From Selaginella moellendorffii (taxonomy: Eukaryota; Streptophyta; Lycopodiopsida; Selaginellales; Selaginellaceae), in contig NW_003314389.1 in NCBI RefSeq assembly GCF_000143415.4, positions 49,516-113,515 on the forward strand: DNA of 64,000 nucleotides. Direction: 5' to 3'. A model generated the notes under the pieces. The model saw nothing but the letters and a program-made list of their open reading frames with translations, searched no databases and had not been told where the DNA came from. The translations under genes and the position numbers were made by a program. Below are positions 42,066 through 53,351 of the stretch, piece after piece. How positions within the stretch are numbered: position 1 is the stretch's first letter; each line of letters opens with the position of its first letter.

Positions 42066-44201
42066 ATGTACAAACACAAACCAGACCCAATCAAGATCCG
42101 GGAAAGAGATCTTCGACAAAAGAATCGAGAAGTGAAAAAGGAAGGGATAGAAAAAGAGAAATTAGAACAACAACAGCAACAAATTTTAGAAATGATATTA
42201 GAAAAATACGACAAGGAGGATAAAGAGATTCAAGTTGCCGAGTCGAGCAACCCAGTTAAAGATAACAAAGAACTAAATATCGAAGACGCCCCAGAGTTTG
42301 AGGCATTTGAAGAAGCAGAATACATAGCACCAAAGTTTTACTTAAATCCAGACTCACCAGAACAACAATTTCACCAACAAAGTCTACAACTTCAAATGGC
42401 AATCATCAACCCAGCGACAGCCATAGGGAACATGATTTCCTATCCCATTTTTACTGGTGGAAAAACCGAAGATGCAAACCAGCATCTTAAACAATTTGAT
42501 CAAATTGTAAAGATGAACAAACAGGAAGTGCATCGAGAAATACTTTTCCCATACACACTTAAAGGAAAAGCACTCGATTGGCATAATACACTCGATGATG
42601 CTTTGACCCATGATGAAAAGGTCACACAATTCAAGGAGCAATTCCAGACCGGTGGAACTCCAAAAGAACACTATGAGATCATCAAAAACTTCAAGCAAAA
42701 ATCACGTGAAGGAATTCAAGATTACACTCGACGATTTAAGTTTCATGCAAAGCGCTGCAAAGATTTGATAACAGATAAAGGAAAGAGCTTATCCTATATC
42801 CAAGGACTAAAAGAAATCTATAGAAACATGGTAGCAATTGCTGCTGCAACAGAGAATCCAGATGATGAAAGTGTTGATACACTCTCCAAAGAAATCCTCA
42901 CATTGGAAAAGAGATTCAAGCAATTCACAAAAGCTATACCTTCACAAACCGATGACGGTTCAGATGATGAAGAAGAGGAAGAAATACGCATTAAGACAAA
43001 GAAGAAAACACCCAAAGACCAAGACTTGAAGGATATAATCAGGAAAATCTCGCAAACCGAACTCAAAGCAGGAGTGTGGTGTACAAAAGGTAAAAACGAG
43101 GGACATACATATTCGGAATGCAAGTTACAGCTTCCAAAGTGTCAAATTTGTGAAAGAGAAGGCCATACAGCCAAGAAATGCCGATACAGGAATACAATGN
43201 NNNNNNNNNNNNNNNNNNNNNNNNNNNNNNNNNNNNNNNNNNNNNNNNNNNNNNNNNNNNNNNNNNNNNNNNNNNNNNNNNNNNNNNNNNNNNNNNNNNN
43301 NNNNNACAATTATTATCAACGTGATGATAATTTGTATAATCAAAGACAAAACTATTACCAGCAAGACAATAGCAACTACAATAGAATACCCCCTCAAGAT
43401 CAAAGACCAAACAACTATACTGGAAATTATGGAAGAAACTACAATACATATCAGCAACGTGATGGACCTCAGGACAACTATCAACGTCCTCCCCCACGAA
43501 ATTACAATTATGATCAAGAACCATATCGGAATTATAATCAAAGACCACCCCAGGCTCAAGGTTACAATTACAACCAGCAACCTGCACCGCAGCAAGATAA
43601 TCGTCCCCAACAACCTTACCAAAATGCAAATCGCGAAAATAACCAAGGAGTAAACAATCAGGCTCCGAGGCCAAGACCACCAGCAGCACGAAATGTTGAG
43701 GTGGAAATTGACGACCCACAAACTTTTGAAGAACCAGCAATACGAACTATCACGAGACAACAATCCAAGTATCAGCAACCAGATAATCTGGAAGAACAAG
43801 ATTACAATGATGAAGTTGAAATTATCCCAGAAACCGAATGGAAGAAAAGCAAGAAAATACTTAAAGCAATTCAAGCTGAATTGCAAGCACAAGATCCAGA
43901 AACAATCAAAGAACACGACAAACAATCAAACAATCAAGAAACAAGAAGTTTTACCCAAGAGGAGTTGGCACCTGTTCAGCAGAAAGAAAAGTTTCATGTG
44001 GAAGAGCAAGCTGAAGCAAGGTTGAAGCAAAACCTGGTGGAAGATGAACAGCCTGATCAGATTGAGCAACCAGCAGAAGAAGACAAAGACCTGCAGTGGA
44101 TAAAGGAGTTTCAGACGCAGGAACTTGAGGTGGTGCTTCCGAAGTTTTGTGAGCAGACGGAGCAGAAGAAAAATTCAATGCCAGAGTTTGACGTGGAATA
44201 G
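42066..44201 (+). CDS. Gag polyprotein (capsid + zinc knuckle), Gag-only element
   Basis: An uninterrupted 711-codon frame from ATG 42066 to TAG. Residues 1-65 are charged and helical. The retrotransposon gag capsid domain spans about 125-280, with FPYTLKGKALDWHNTL, KEQFQTGG and REGIQDYTRRFKFHAKRC. An acidic linker follows. Zinc knuckles are at about 338-352 (CTKGKNEGHTYSEC) and 360-373 (CQICEREGHTAKKC). The second is a perfect CCHC; the first has Gly in place of the second Cys. Residues 379-414 are an assembly gap. About 415-560 is a Q/N/Y-rich, prion-like low-complexity stretch, then an acidic Q-rich tail. Gag forms the virus-like particle; with no pol here the particle enzymes must come from another element. 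The open frame and near-identical LTRs suggest recent function. Confidence 0.9.
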   Translation: MYKHKPDPIKIRERDLRQKNREVKKEGIEKEKLEQQQQQILEMILEKYDKEDKEIQVAESSNPVKDNKELNIEDAPEFEAFEEAEYIAPKFYLNPDSPEQQFHQQSLQLQMAIINPATAIGNMISYPIFTGGKTEDANQHLKQFDQIVKMNKQEVHREILFPYTLKGKALDWHNTLDDALTHDEKVTQFKEQFQTGGTPKEHYEIIKNFKQKSREGIQDYTRRFKFHAKRCKDLITDKGKSLSYIQGLKEIYRNMVAIAAATENPDDESVDTLSKEILTLEKRFKQFTKAIPSQTDDGSDDEEEEEIRIKTKKKTPKDQDLKDIIRKISQTELKAGVWCTKGKNEGHTYSECKLQLPKCQICEREGHTAKKCRYRNTMXXXXXXXXXXXXXXXXXXXXXXXXXXXXXXXXXXXXNYYQRDDNLYNQRQNYYQQDNSNYNRIPPQDQRPNNYTGNYGRNYNTYQQRDGPQDNYQRPPPRNYNYDQEPYRNYNQRPPQAQGYNYNQQPAPQQDNRPQQPYQNANRENNQGVNNQAPRPRPPAARNVEVEIDDPQTFEEPAIRTITRQQSKYQQPDNLEEQDYNDEVEIIPETEWKKSKKILKAIQAELQAQDPETIKEHDKQSNNQETRSFTQEELAPVQQKEKFHVEEQAEARLKQNLVEDEQPDQIEQPAEEDKDLQWIKEFQTQELEVVLPKFCEQTEQKKNSMPEFDVE
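43200..43305. other. Assembly gap (106 N)
   Basis: A run of N inside gag, between the zinc knuckle and the Q/N/Y-rich part, probably a collapsed low-complexity repeat. The frame is open on both sides in the same phase if the gap size is right. Confidence 0.98.
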
Positions 44202-44722
44202 GCAGCAGCTGGTCAAGCTGGCTTGGAGCAGAAAGCTGTTGTGAAGAAGAAAGAAGAAGATGTTGGACAACAAAGAGGTGTAGAAGTTCAGAACCTTGTG
44301 GAGCAGCCATCAAGAGGAGCCGTATACCCAGGCCAAAGTTTGCACTTGAAGGTGGCTGGTGTGAAGTTGGTGAAGAGACGAGGAAGTGTGTTTCTCAAGT
44401 TCTGGTGGGACAGAGGCAAGCTGGTTTCATCCTTTGTAGCTCTGTAGGAGTAGAGGAAGTAAGTAGTAAAGCAGCAAAACTGAAAGCCATCCAAGAGAAG
44501 TCGTGGCTGTTTCAAGTCGGATGTTTAAAGTTTCGAGAAGAGGCGTTTGTGCAACTGATCTCGGGAAGAAGCTGGTCAAATTCAGATCACAAGACTTTGA
44601 GGAAGCAGCTCAGACTTATGAAGAGGAGGAAGAGGAGGAGAAGCCACATGAGGGAGCAGCTACCCACGATGCAGCAATGGAGCAGTGACTGCGGGACGCA
44701 GCACAAGGCAGTCGTGGGAGAG
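44202..44722 (+). other. 3' untranslated part of Gag-only element
   Basis: Follows the gag stop and reaches the 3' LTR. Overlapping open frames in several phases have Glu/Lys-rich composition (for example 44405-44764) but no motif. No pol trace is visible. Confidence 0.6.
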
Positions 44723-45141
44723 TGGAGAAGGGAGAAAAAGACAAGCTCGAGGATTCAAGCTTAGGAAAGTAAACTTGAGAGGTTCAAGGTTAGGACTATA
44801 TTCCTAACCTTGACGTGAGCAATAGCAACTATAAAAGTAGGACTTAGAATGTTTTTAGACTTATCCCTAATACAAAATACATTGCAATACATCGTCTTTT
44901 TGCCTATCTCTTCGGCTCTTCACAGCAATGTCTTACTTACCCACCGCCTTCAAGGGATCAAAGGCGTGGGACTAGCACCTTCAAGCATTTGTTCACAGTC
45001 TCAACTTGGCTTGGCACAAGCAGGTAAGTGCATTCTTCTTGTAGTGTAGTTTTAGATTTAGGGACTAGATTAGATTTGAATCTCCTAGGAAGATCTCGTG
45101 TGGACGTTTTCCTCCCAGTCCAGAGAGTCCAGGAGTTTTCA
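44723..45141 (+). repeat. 3' LTR of Gag-only element
   Basis: 419 bp, two differences from the 5' LTR. It is preceded by GGGAGAG and followed by the GTCTT duplication and resumed LARD-V interior. Confidence 0.95.
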
Positions 45142-46529
45142 GTCTTGGCACAAGTGGGGAGTGTCGTAAAAGTAGGCTTATAGAGCCGAGGGTGTGGAGA
45201 CACCGAATGTGCCAAGGTGTGTTGCCTTGAGGTCAAGTTAGTGGGTTTATGAGAACCCCTTCCCAGAGGAATCCTAATGGAAATGGGAATAGCATGGCCT
45301 AAGCTGGAAGGCATGCAATTGGAGTGTGGTGACCCAGATAATGATGGAGGTGTGGAAGCACCAAGCAATGAGTTGTAGGACTTGACAACTATGGGGCAAC
45401 TAAGCAAGAGGTGCAAGGTAATTGGTTAAACGGGTAGAAGGTAGCTACCTAAGACTTCTTAATGGCATAAAGAAGTTAGATATACCCTTATCGGGGATAA
45501 GTTGCTTATGTTGCGATATAGTGAGTCAATGTCATAAAAGGAAATGCTCGTTGTTAAGGAGGCCATCATTGGAACACCCAAACACTCTAGAACACCAAGA
45601 GGTGGTGTTTAGTGTCGCAACGGCATTAGATAAGGCCCAAGGGACTAAGTCCCTAGCGAATGATGGATAGAAGGCACTATCCAAACGTCTAAGGTTGCAA
45701 AGACGGGAAAAATCTCTCTACTCGACTTAAACAAAGCTAAAAAAGGAATTTGGCGAGGCTAATGATGGGCATATAAAGGCCCATGAGTAGCAACATTAAT
45801 CCCAGTATGTGGAATTACAAAGTGAGCATACCCGGATTGAGGAACCACTCCCAAAGCTATCGGGTAGGTTCATCCCTATGAATACTTGCTAAGGCATAGT
45901 AGAAAGTGCAAAGCTACCCTCCTATTCTAGAGGAGAATAACTGAAGGAAATATATAAGGCCAAAAAGAAAAGTAGTAAAGGGATGGGACTGAGCCATAGG
46001 AATTGAAGGGCATAACCAAGGGTGGTTATGTAAATTGGGAGTGGAGAATCAAGTGGGTGCTCGAGTGTGTTGCCGCTAGCAATTGTGATGCCATGAAGAG
46101 TCTAAGTATGGAATTGTCCATGTTAGACCATATGGCAATTTAAAAGCTTGCGAAAAGAGAGGCTCTAGCTAGCTAAGGGATGGAGTTCCTTTAAAGGTTC
46201 CCAAAGGCAATTCTAGGTAGAGTAGTACCTAGACAGACAAGTGTAAATGGCTCATAAAACGCGTGAAATCAGAGTGGCAGAGCAGAAACGTGGTCTTGAA
46301 GCTGGTTATGAGGCAAGGCTATCAAGGTTAGGGAAGTAGTTCCCAAGTGTTCAAAGTGAAGGCTTTGAACAAAAGTCGATGGTTAAAGACTTTCATGCTT
46401 ATGCATGAACCATGTTACGATGGCCGGATGACTTGCTACGCGAGATTGGCGAGTCAGGGGAACAAATCCCCTAGTTGAAGGTGCTAACTTCAAAAGGGGT
46501 GGCCCATGGGGCTGAGCATGAAGGAGTCC

Positions 46530-46645
46530 TTTCAAGTCGGAGCTTTTAGTCCAAACGTGTTACATTCGTTTGGCTTTTGCTTTAGCCACTACCACGTGGC
46601 AGCCTTTTGGCTCCACTTCGGGGCCTAGAGATTTTTTGTCTCACA
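46530..46645 (-). repeat. Inverted LARD-V LTR 5' end scrap
   Basis: Its reverse complement begins TTGTGAGACA and runs to 'aagctccgacttgaaagg', the first 115 bp of the LARD-V LTR. It fills the site of a deletion of about 1 kb in the element II interior. Confidence 0.85.
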
Positions 46646-47325
46646 ACTAGATTCATTGGAAAGAATCCAAATGGGAAAGTTAGTTGAGGAACACTAATGT
46701 GTTAGATGCTAATAAATTGTAGGAAAAGAAGTGTGCTTCCAAGAATAAATTCCCAAATGCTCTAATTTAGCAGCTCCAAGGGAGGGAGCAGCGAGGTAGC
46801 CAAATGATAGGGCTATGGACAGCTCTAATACAAATTATGTAAAAATGAAATTTAGTGCTTAGAGTGGCATGAAATAGAAAAGAGGATGAACTTCCTAAGA
46901 TAGGGAAGTGGAATTTGCACAATATGTGCAATGAAAGGTATCGAAGACATCTAGAAATTGACTTCATGAAGTCAAAATTAAAAGTTCCAAAGATGAATGG
47001 TTATATCGATAGAGGTTGAGACGACTCGAGAATGTTAGTGGGATTGAGATAGAGAAGGTGTCTCTAACAAGTTTAGCAAGAACTAAACCAATAAGAAGGG
47101 GAGAACCACCCTAGGTGGTCGAATGAATCTCTATACTGGAGAGACTATACTCCTTAGAGGATGGACAAGGCATGGTGACCCTTTAGTGTCAAACATTGAT
47201 GAATATTAGGTGGGTGCCAAGGATCTCAGTGCCAAGGATGGAAAGGGTAATACATGTTAGTATTACTTTATAAAATGGTTTACCATTCGATGAGGACATC
47301 AAACTTTGTCTATAGGTGGTGGAGT

Positions 47326-48019
47326 TGTGAGACATAAAATCCCTAGGCTCAAGGAACGAGCACAAAATAAGCAATAAATGAACCTCTAAAAAAGGGGGAT
47401 AAAAGGACCAACACATGACACGTGGAAGTGTCCGAGATGGAGTCCAAGATGAACACGAGATGGAGTCTGAGATGGACCCGAGAGGGAGTCCAAGATGGAC
47501 CTGAGACAGAGTCCAAGATGGACCCAAGATGGACTCCGAGATGAATTGAGATGGAGTTTGAGATGGACCCAAGATAGAGTCCAAGATGAACCTGAGACGG
47601 AGTTCGAGATGGACCCGAGACAAAGTTCGAGATGGACCCGAGATGGAGTCCGAGATGGACCCGAGATGGAGTCTGAGATGGAGTTCAAGATGGAGTCCGA
47701 GATAGAACCGGAATCGAGACCGAGATCGAGTCCAAGTCAAAGTTCGAATACCAATACAGGCTGTTGGGTGAAAGCCCAAAGTGATCGCCAATGGACCCCA
47801 ATGGAGCCAGTTGGCTAGGAAAGGCCAGTTTGGCCCAAGAAGGCTGTAACCAGGTGTTGGGTGATGGGATAACCACTAGGAAGTCCAAGGCTAGAGTGAA
47901 TATGCACCAACAAGTGGGGTAGCTTGCTGAAGTGTTCAAGATCTAGCTCTAGTTCCCCCAGGAGATCAAATGGTCAATGCTCCTAGTCCAAGCGTGGGCA
48001 GCACTACCTACTTAAATAC
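47326..48019 (+). repeat. 3' LTR of LARD-V II, truncated
   Basis: Starts TGTGAGACAT after GGTGGTGGAG. The head is internally shortened. The minisatellite spans about 47434-47700. It stops at 'cactacctacttaaatac', where another LTR copy begins. Confidence 0.82.
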
Positions 48020-49236
48020 TGTGAGACACAAATCCTTAAGCCCCAAAGTGGAGCCGAAAGGGTGCCAAGTGGTAGTGGCCGAAGCGAAAGCCAAATGAGC
48101 ATAACACATTTGGAATAAAAGCTCTCATTTGAGGAGTCCAAGATGAACCGAGATGGAGTCTAAGATGGACCTAAGATGGAATCCGAGATGGAGTCCGAGA
48201 AGGATCCAAGATGGAGTCCGAAGTCGAGACTGAGAACGAGACCGGGACCAAGACTGAAACCGAGACCAGGACCGAGACTGAGACTGGGACCGAGACCGAG
48301 ACCGAGGCTGAGGCCGAGACCGAGCCCAAGCTCAAGGTCGAGTTCAAGTCCGAGTCCGAGTCCGAGTCCAAGTCCGAATCCGAGTTTAAGTCTAAGAGGG
48401 TGAAAGCCTAAACGTTCATCTCCCAGACCCTAGGGGGTTTGGTGAGCTCCAAAAGTATAGTAGGGGGAGGACTCCAGTGGAGCCAGTTTGGCCAAGAAAG
48501 GCTAGTTTGGCCCAAGAAGACTGTACCCAGGTGTTGGGTGATAGGATAACCACTGGGAAGTCCAAGGCTAGAGTAAATACAAACTAACAAGCGGGGTAGC
48601 TTGGTGAAGTCTTCAAGAGCCAGCTCTAGTTCCCCCAGGAAATCAAACAGCCGATGCTCCCAGTCCAAGTGTGGGTGGCACTACCTACTTGGTTACCTAG
48701 CGTGGCTCAATAGAACCTCGCTCTGAGCCCATGGCTAAAGCACCCAAAGGTGGAAGGTGGGGAGAGTACCTATGGGGCTTGCGTAGGGCCACGGTATTCC
48801 GAAATGTTGTCCCAAAGTCCCAGACTATGGAAAGGAAGAGGAATGATCCTCTGGTGTAGTGACCAATGATATGGTCATGTGGTGAGGAAGTCCCAAAGGA
48901 TAGTGGGACTTAGTGGTCGGGCCTGTGGACCTTGTCCTAGTGGCAGTGTTGGCAAACACAGCCATGGACAGAAAAGGGACTTGATGGAGACTATAAAAGG
49001 GATATTGGAGAAGGTTATTCCCCATGTCGGCGGGCATCTTAAGGATGCTAAGGAGTGGACCTAGGATGGTCACTCATTGATGGATGGCCTAGTCTTTGAG
49101 AGTTGGGACTATGATGTAGGTGGTGTTGGACCATTGGTGTGACCATGGGGAATGAGCATGGCCTTAGCGTAATGGGCTAGTATGTCGGTGGTACCTTGGG
49201 GTGTCGGTCATGGGATTGAACATGTGGAGCACTAGG
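48020..49236 (+). repeat. LARD-V LTR copy, 3' truncated
   Basis: A new TGTGAGACAC head abuts the previous LTR. A short minisatellite (48132-48215) and hexamer array (48225-48395) follow, then the tail to 'gtggagcact', where chromovirus C sequence starts. The last 200 bp are missing. Confidence 0.82.
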
Positions 49237-49755
49237 ATGTATAGTAGGGATAGTGGGTAGGTCGAGTATAGCTGACCAACCTGAGGCATAGTCTAGCTCT
49301 TGCTTATGTGCCTGTCCTTGTTTTGCATCCGGCTTGGGTCTAAGCTCAAGTTCCATTCCATGCGAGCTAGTGGAGTACCCATGTCCTCACATTAGGCCAC
49401 TAATATGCTAAAATAGCACTAGACTTCGTTTGGCTCTATTTTGCGTGCTTTTACTCTAGGACTGTTCCAAGTCACTCCGTGCCCCTATCCCTTCACTCCT
49501 TGGGCTATATGTTTGGGAGTTGCTCCATGGCTCGGTTCTATCACTCCCTGGCTCCATGCTTGGGAGTTTGGCACTGTTCCTTCGTTTAGTGGCCCAAGGC
49601 CCTAAAACTTAGGTTCCACACCATTGTTCTTTAGACATGTGGTATGTGACATCTAGCATCTGTCATGTGGCACAAAGAGGGTTTAGGTTCCACTTCGTGG
49701 TGTTATCCTATATTAAATCACCATAGGATAAAAGGTCAAAACCACGTGTGCTACA
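49237..49755 (+). repeat. Chromovirus C LTR, 3' half
   Basis: It runs from 'atgtatagtagggatagtggg' to CGTGTGCTACA and is followed by a primer site TGGTATTAGAGG (49758-49769). Its 5' half has been replaced by the LARD-V LTR. Confidence 0.8.
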
Positions 49756-52747
49756 TTTGGTATTAGAGGATGAGTCTCGGCAAGTACTATCCAATGAGAT
49801 TGGGCAACTAGTCTTGTTGCATATGCAAATATGAAAATGATGATCCAAGTGGGTACACGTTTGGGTGCAAAGGCTTCACTTTGGTTCCTTGGTATGGATT
49901 TTGGTTACCTTTTTATACCTTATTATGTGAGCTTGCTCTTGGGCTCATAGGATGGAATAAGCTGTTCCGTTTGCACGAGTTTGTGCTTGGGCTCGTGAGT
50001 GAGGCACATTAGCAACTCAAGATTACACTTTGAGTTGGCAGGATTAATGTTAGCCTATCCGTGATTCCATGAGTTGTTTCTTGTACCATGGGAGAATGTA
50101 AACTTTCCCTGGGTTTGCTATGAGTGGTAAATAGGCTGGTCCGTAGCTATTTAGCACAGCACTAGTGGATCCTTCCTAGGCATGATTACAAGTGGATCAA
50201 TCAAGACTATAGGGATGAGTCTATTGATTCAAGTAATCCTTGCCGTGCTCTCTCATAAACTTTTCTTGGATTGGACTAAAGGCAGTGCAAAAGCAAGCTT
50301 GAGGTTTAGTCAAATATGAGACCGAAAAGAAAGTCCTCAGGGATGAAGGATCAAACATATAAATCATCTTCTTTTCTTGGAGAGATGATTTGCAATGAGG
50401 TGTTAACTCATTAATCATGTTCACATCGTGCAATCAAGAGTCTCTATCTTGATGTATGTTGAGTATGATGGTCTTACAAATGGTGAGTTGTGGGATGGAT
50501 AGCGGTGAAGTGCTAAACCATTTTTGTCTGGGCTTGCTATTGGAAGACTTAGGTTACAATACTCAATTCTTTTTCGGGGAACCTTGTTATTACTCCTTGA
50601 GTAACTTGGTGTTAGTTTAGTTTTGAGTTTGGTCAGAAAGAGAGTGACATGAGCTTGTCCGTGTTGTGAACAAAAGTTAATGGTCTTCGGTGTTGTAAAT
50701 CTATATCGGTGGGGTGTGGCATTTATGTTGCATTTTGTCGAATCGAGTTGGCACATGATAGTCACATGAACATTTGTAGTAGTGACATGTGCATTGCTCA
50801 TAGTGTTGCTCAATTGATGATCAAGTCATTGTGATACTTATATCATATCCATGTGATAGTGAGCAATGTGTTTACAAAGTTAATTGGTTAAACGATAATC
50901 AACCCCAAAGTGGTTGATAGTGAAGCTAGTCTACTTGCAAGTAGTAACATTGAAGTAGCTTCAACTAAGTTCTCCATAGTGTTCCATTATGCTAAGTTTA
51001 AGTTGGTAGCTTGTTTCCGTGAGAGTTTGCCTATAAAGTGTTGGAAAAAGGTTGTAGCATTCATTTGCTATAGCTTGTCAATTGATCTGTTAGCACTTGG
51101 AGTAGATTGTTGGATGGAGAAGGTGTGTAGTTGGGATATTGATATCACTAGCGCTTGTGTTAGTGGAAGTACCATTGTTATTTCGAGTGATGAGGAATTT
51201 TTCTTAGACCTTGATTTTTCATGTCATTTTTCTTGTTAGTGTTTTGACTTTACATTGAATCTTGAAAGCGATTGAAGAAGAATGTTAGTGCAGATGTCCG
51301 AAGATGTGGTTTGCGTGATCAAACCTTGGATGTTCATTTTGCATTTTACGGATGTCGATGGTGGAAATTGGAAATATGGGCAAAGATGTTTGATGCTTAA
51401 GCATATTGTTGGATCATGAGAATTTGTGTTGAGGTGAACCTATGTGAAGTTGTTTATAGGAGGAAGTTGGTTGAGTTTTGAAAGTTTGCAATCCTAGACC
51501 GAGAGACATTCTTTCTCTAGGATGGAAAATTTTTCCACAAATTTTCTTAGACTTTTCCAATGGTTGATCTATTGATTACTTTGCTCGAAAACCATTCCGT
51601 TTTCGTAAGCTAGTACAAACTAGTGAAGGGCTTGGAGTTGACTTTGGTTAGCTTAGACCCTAGTAGGTAGTTTGTATGATGCGGCCCAAAGGGGATGCTG
51701 ACTTTTAAGGCTAAGGCGATTGAGTTGGATAGAGTCTAGAGTTGGTATAGAAAAATGGCCGTTGCGCTTTTCTAAGAAGGGTGACCCTTGTGCCTTTCTT
51801 TTATAGTGTTCTGCTTGGTTTCAGGTTGCACCTTGCATTTCATTAGACTCTATGAGAGTAGTAAGTTCTCACTGATCCTGATTTGGTCTTGGTGGTCTTT
51901 CACCTTGGATGAGGATAGTGATGTCCAACTTAGTTATTTGAAGTTGAGATGTTAGTACTCGTACTACAACTTTGTCTATGAGGAGGTTGTGTACCAATAT
52001 GAGTCCATCTTACGGTCTTCACTTTTGTTTCAACTGAGTGTTGATCATGCATAGCTAGCCTTTTCAAGGCATGCTCAGAACTATTGGCTAAATGCATTAG
52101 TGAGCTTATTTCAGTTGAGTTAGATTCTAGTGTCATTTAGTTATATTTATCCATGAACCTTTATCTCATACTTGAGGTATTACGTTCATGTTGGATGAGT
52201 ATATGACTAGATGACATGAGCTTAGGTCTTGTGAAGGCAAGTTGAAGAGTGGTTGTTGGTTGCTTTGCACTAAGTGATTACTTATAGACTTTGTCAAAAG
52301 ACTATTGATACTTGCTTTGCTCATTGATGATTTAGCAATGATGGGCTTGCTTTACTGGATGGTGTTGCAGAGGATTGTGTCGTTAGACTTATATAGGTTT
52401 TCCATATTAGCATATCGATTCTACCTCTGTCGATATCATTTAGTGATATTTAGTCTATGGTGTTAGATTTCATTGAATCTTGGATGTGGTGATTCATTCC
52501 TTGATGATGTGTTATCTGTAACTGAGTTTTGCTAAAGGATTAGTCTCGGATACTAACTAAAGTATTTTTTACTTTGGTTAGCTTAGTTGCCAGAGAGTTT
52601 TTGGTGGTGAATCACTCTTGCTTCCTTCTAGCTTTACTATGGTGTTGATGGTATTGAAGTGATGCCTTGTCATTGACCATATTGATGTTGAGATTCAAGT
52701 GAAATGAGATGTCTCTCTCCAAATATTGATATTGAGTTTTATTAGTC
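49756..52747 (+). mobile_element. Interior of a non-coding C-family element
   Basis: It opens with the initiator-Met-type primer site. Frames such as 50910-51239 show no retrotransposon domain. From about 50990 the sequence mirrors the inverted 25599-27700 copy, so it is a family feature, not unique DNA. It is cut at 52748 by a LARD-V LTR. Confidence 0.7.
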
Positions 52748-53121
52748 TGTGAGACACAAAATTCCTAGGCCCCAAAATGGAGCCGGAAGGGCACCACGTG
52801 GTAGTGGCCGAAGTGAAAGCCAAATGAGCATAACACGTTTGGACTAAAAGCTCCGACTTGAAAGGTCGAGAGTGGGAGTGGAACTCCCAACAAAGTGCTC
52901 GAGGAATGAGCATGAAGAGAGCAATAAGCAAGACTCTAAAAAGGGACCCAAAAGGACAAACACATGACACATGGAAATGTCCGAGATGGACCCGAGATGG
53001 AGTCCGAGATGGAGTCCAAGATGGACCCAAGATGGAGTCTGAGATAGATCGAGACGGAGTCTGAGATGGAGTCCGAGATGGACCCGAGATGGAGTCCGAA
53101 ATAGACCGAGACGAAGCCCGA
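52748..53121 (+). repeat. LARD-V LTR head fragment
   Basis: TGTGAGACAC head plus a short minisatellite (52981-53115). It is cut by element III at 53122. The flank on its left is 'tagtc'. Confidence 0.85.
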
Positions 53122-53351
53122 TGTGAGACACAAAATCCCTAGGCCCCAAAGTGGAGCCAAAAAGGGTGCCATGTGGTAGTGGCTGAAGCGAGAGCCAAAC
53201 GAGCGTAACACGTTTGGACCAAAAGCTCCGACTTGAAAAGTCAAGAGCGGGAGTGGAACTCCCAACGAAGTGCTCGAGGAACGAGCACGAAGCGAGCAAA
53301 AAGCGAGGCTCCAAAAAGGGACCCAAAAGGACCAACACATGACACGTGGAA

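Larger units (their letters stand above)
39321..45141 (+). mobile_element. Young Gag-only LTR retrotransposon (TR-GAG type), 5821 bp
   Basis: LTRs at 39321-39739 and 44723-45141 are each 419 bp, begin TGGAGAAGGG, end GAGTTTTCA, and differ at only two positions (39425 G / 44827 A and 39586 C / 44988 T). The target duplication is GTCTT (39316-39320 and 45142-45146). The empty site 'ggtcttggcaaag' is present in LARD-V I (about 20630) and III (about 57915). A primer site at 39741 and a purine tract GGGAGAG at 44716-44722 are in place. Inside are three small ORFs, a 57-bp tandem repeat, and one long gag. No protease, RT, RNase H or integrase exists, so it is non-autonomous. It matches the TR-GAG class of plants in architecture. 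Confidence 0.93.
38335..47325 (+). mobile_element. LARD-V II interior, split by a Gag-only element
   Basis: Interior sequence 38335-39320 continues at 45147 after the 5.8-kb insertion. It is collinear with 19643-20635 and then 20636-23699. A region equivalent to about 22030-23025 of element I is missing and replaced by a 116-bp inverted LTR piece at 46530-46645. It ends with GGTGGTGGAG at 47315-47324. It is non-coding. Confidence 0.85.

Noticed and set aside
42066-44201. Integrated plant pararetrovirus coat protein
   Set aside because: LTRs, TSD and primer site show an LTR retrotransposon; the capsid and knuckle pattern fits Ty3 Gag, and no RT or movement protein is present.
50910-51239. 109-codon frame as a conserved C-family protein
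   Set aside because: The inverted relative at 25599-27707 does not keep an equivalent open frame, and no domain is visible.
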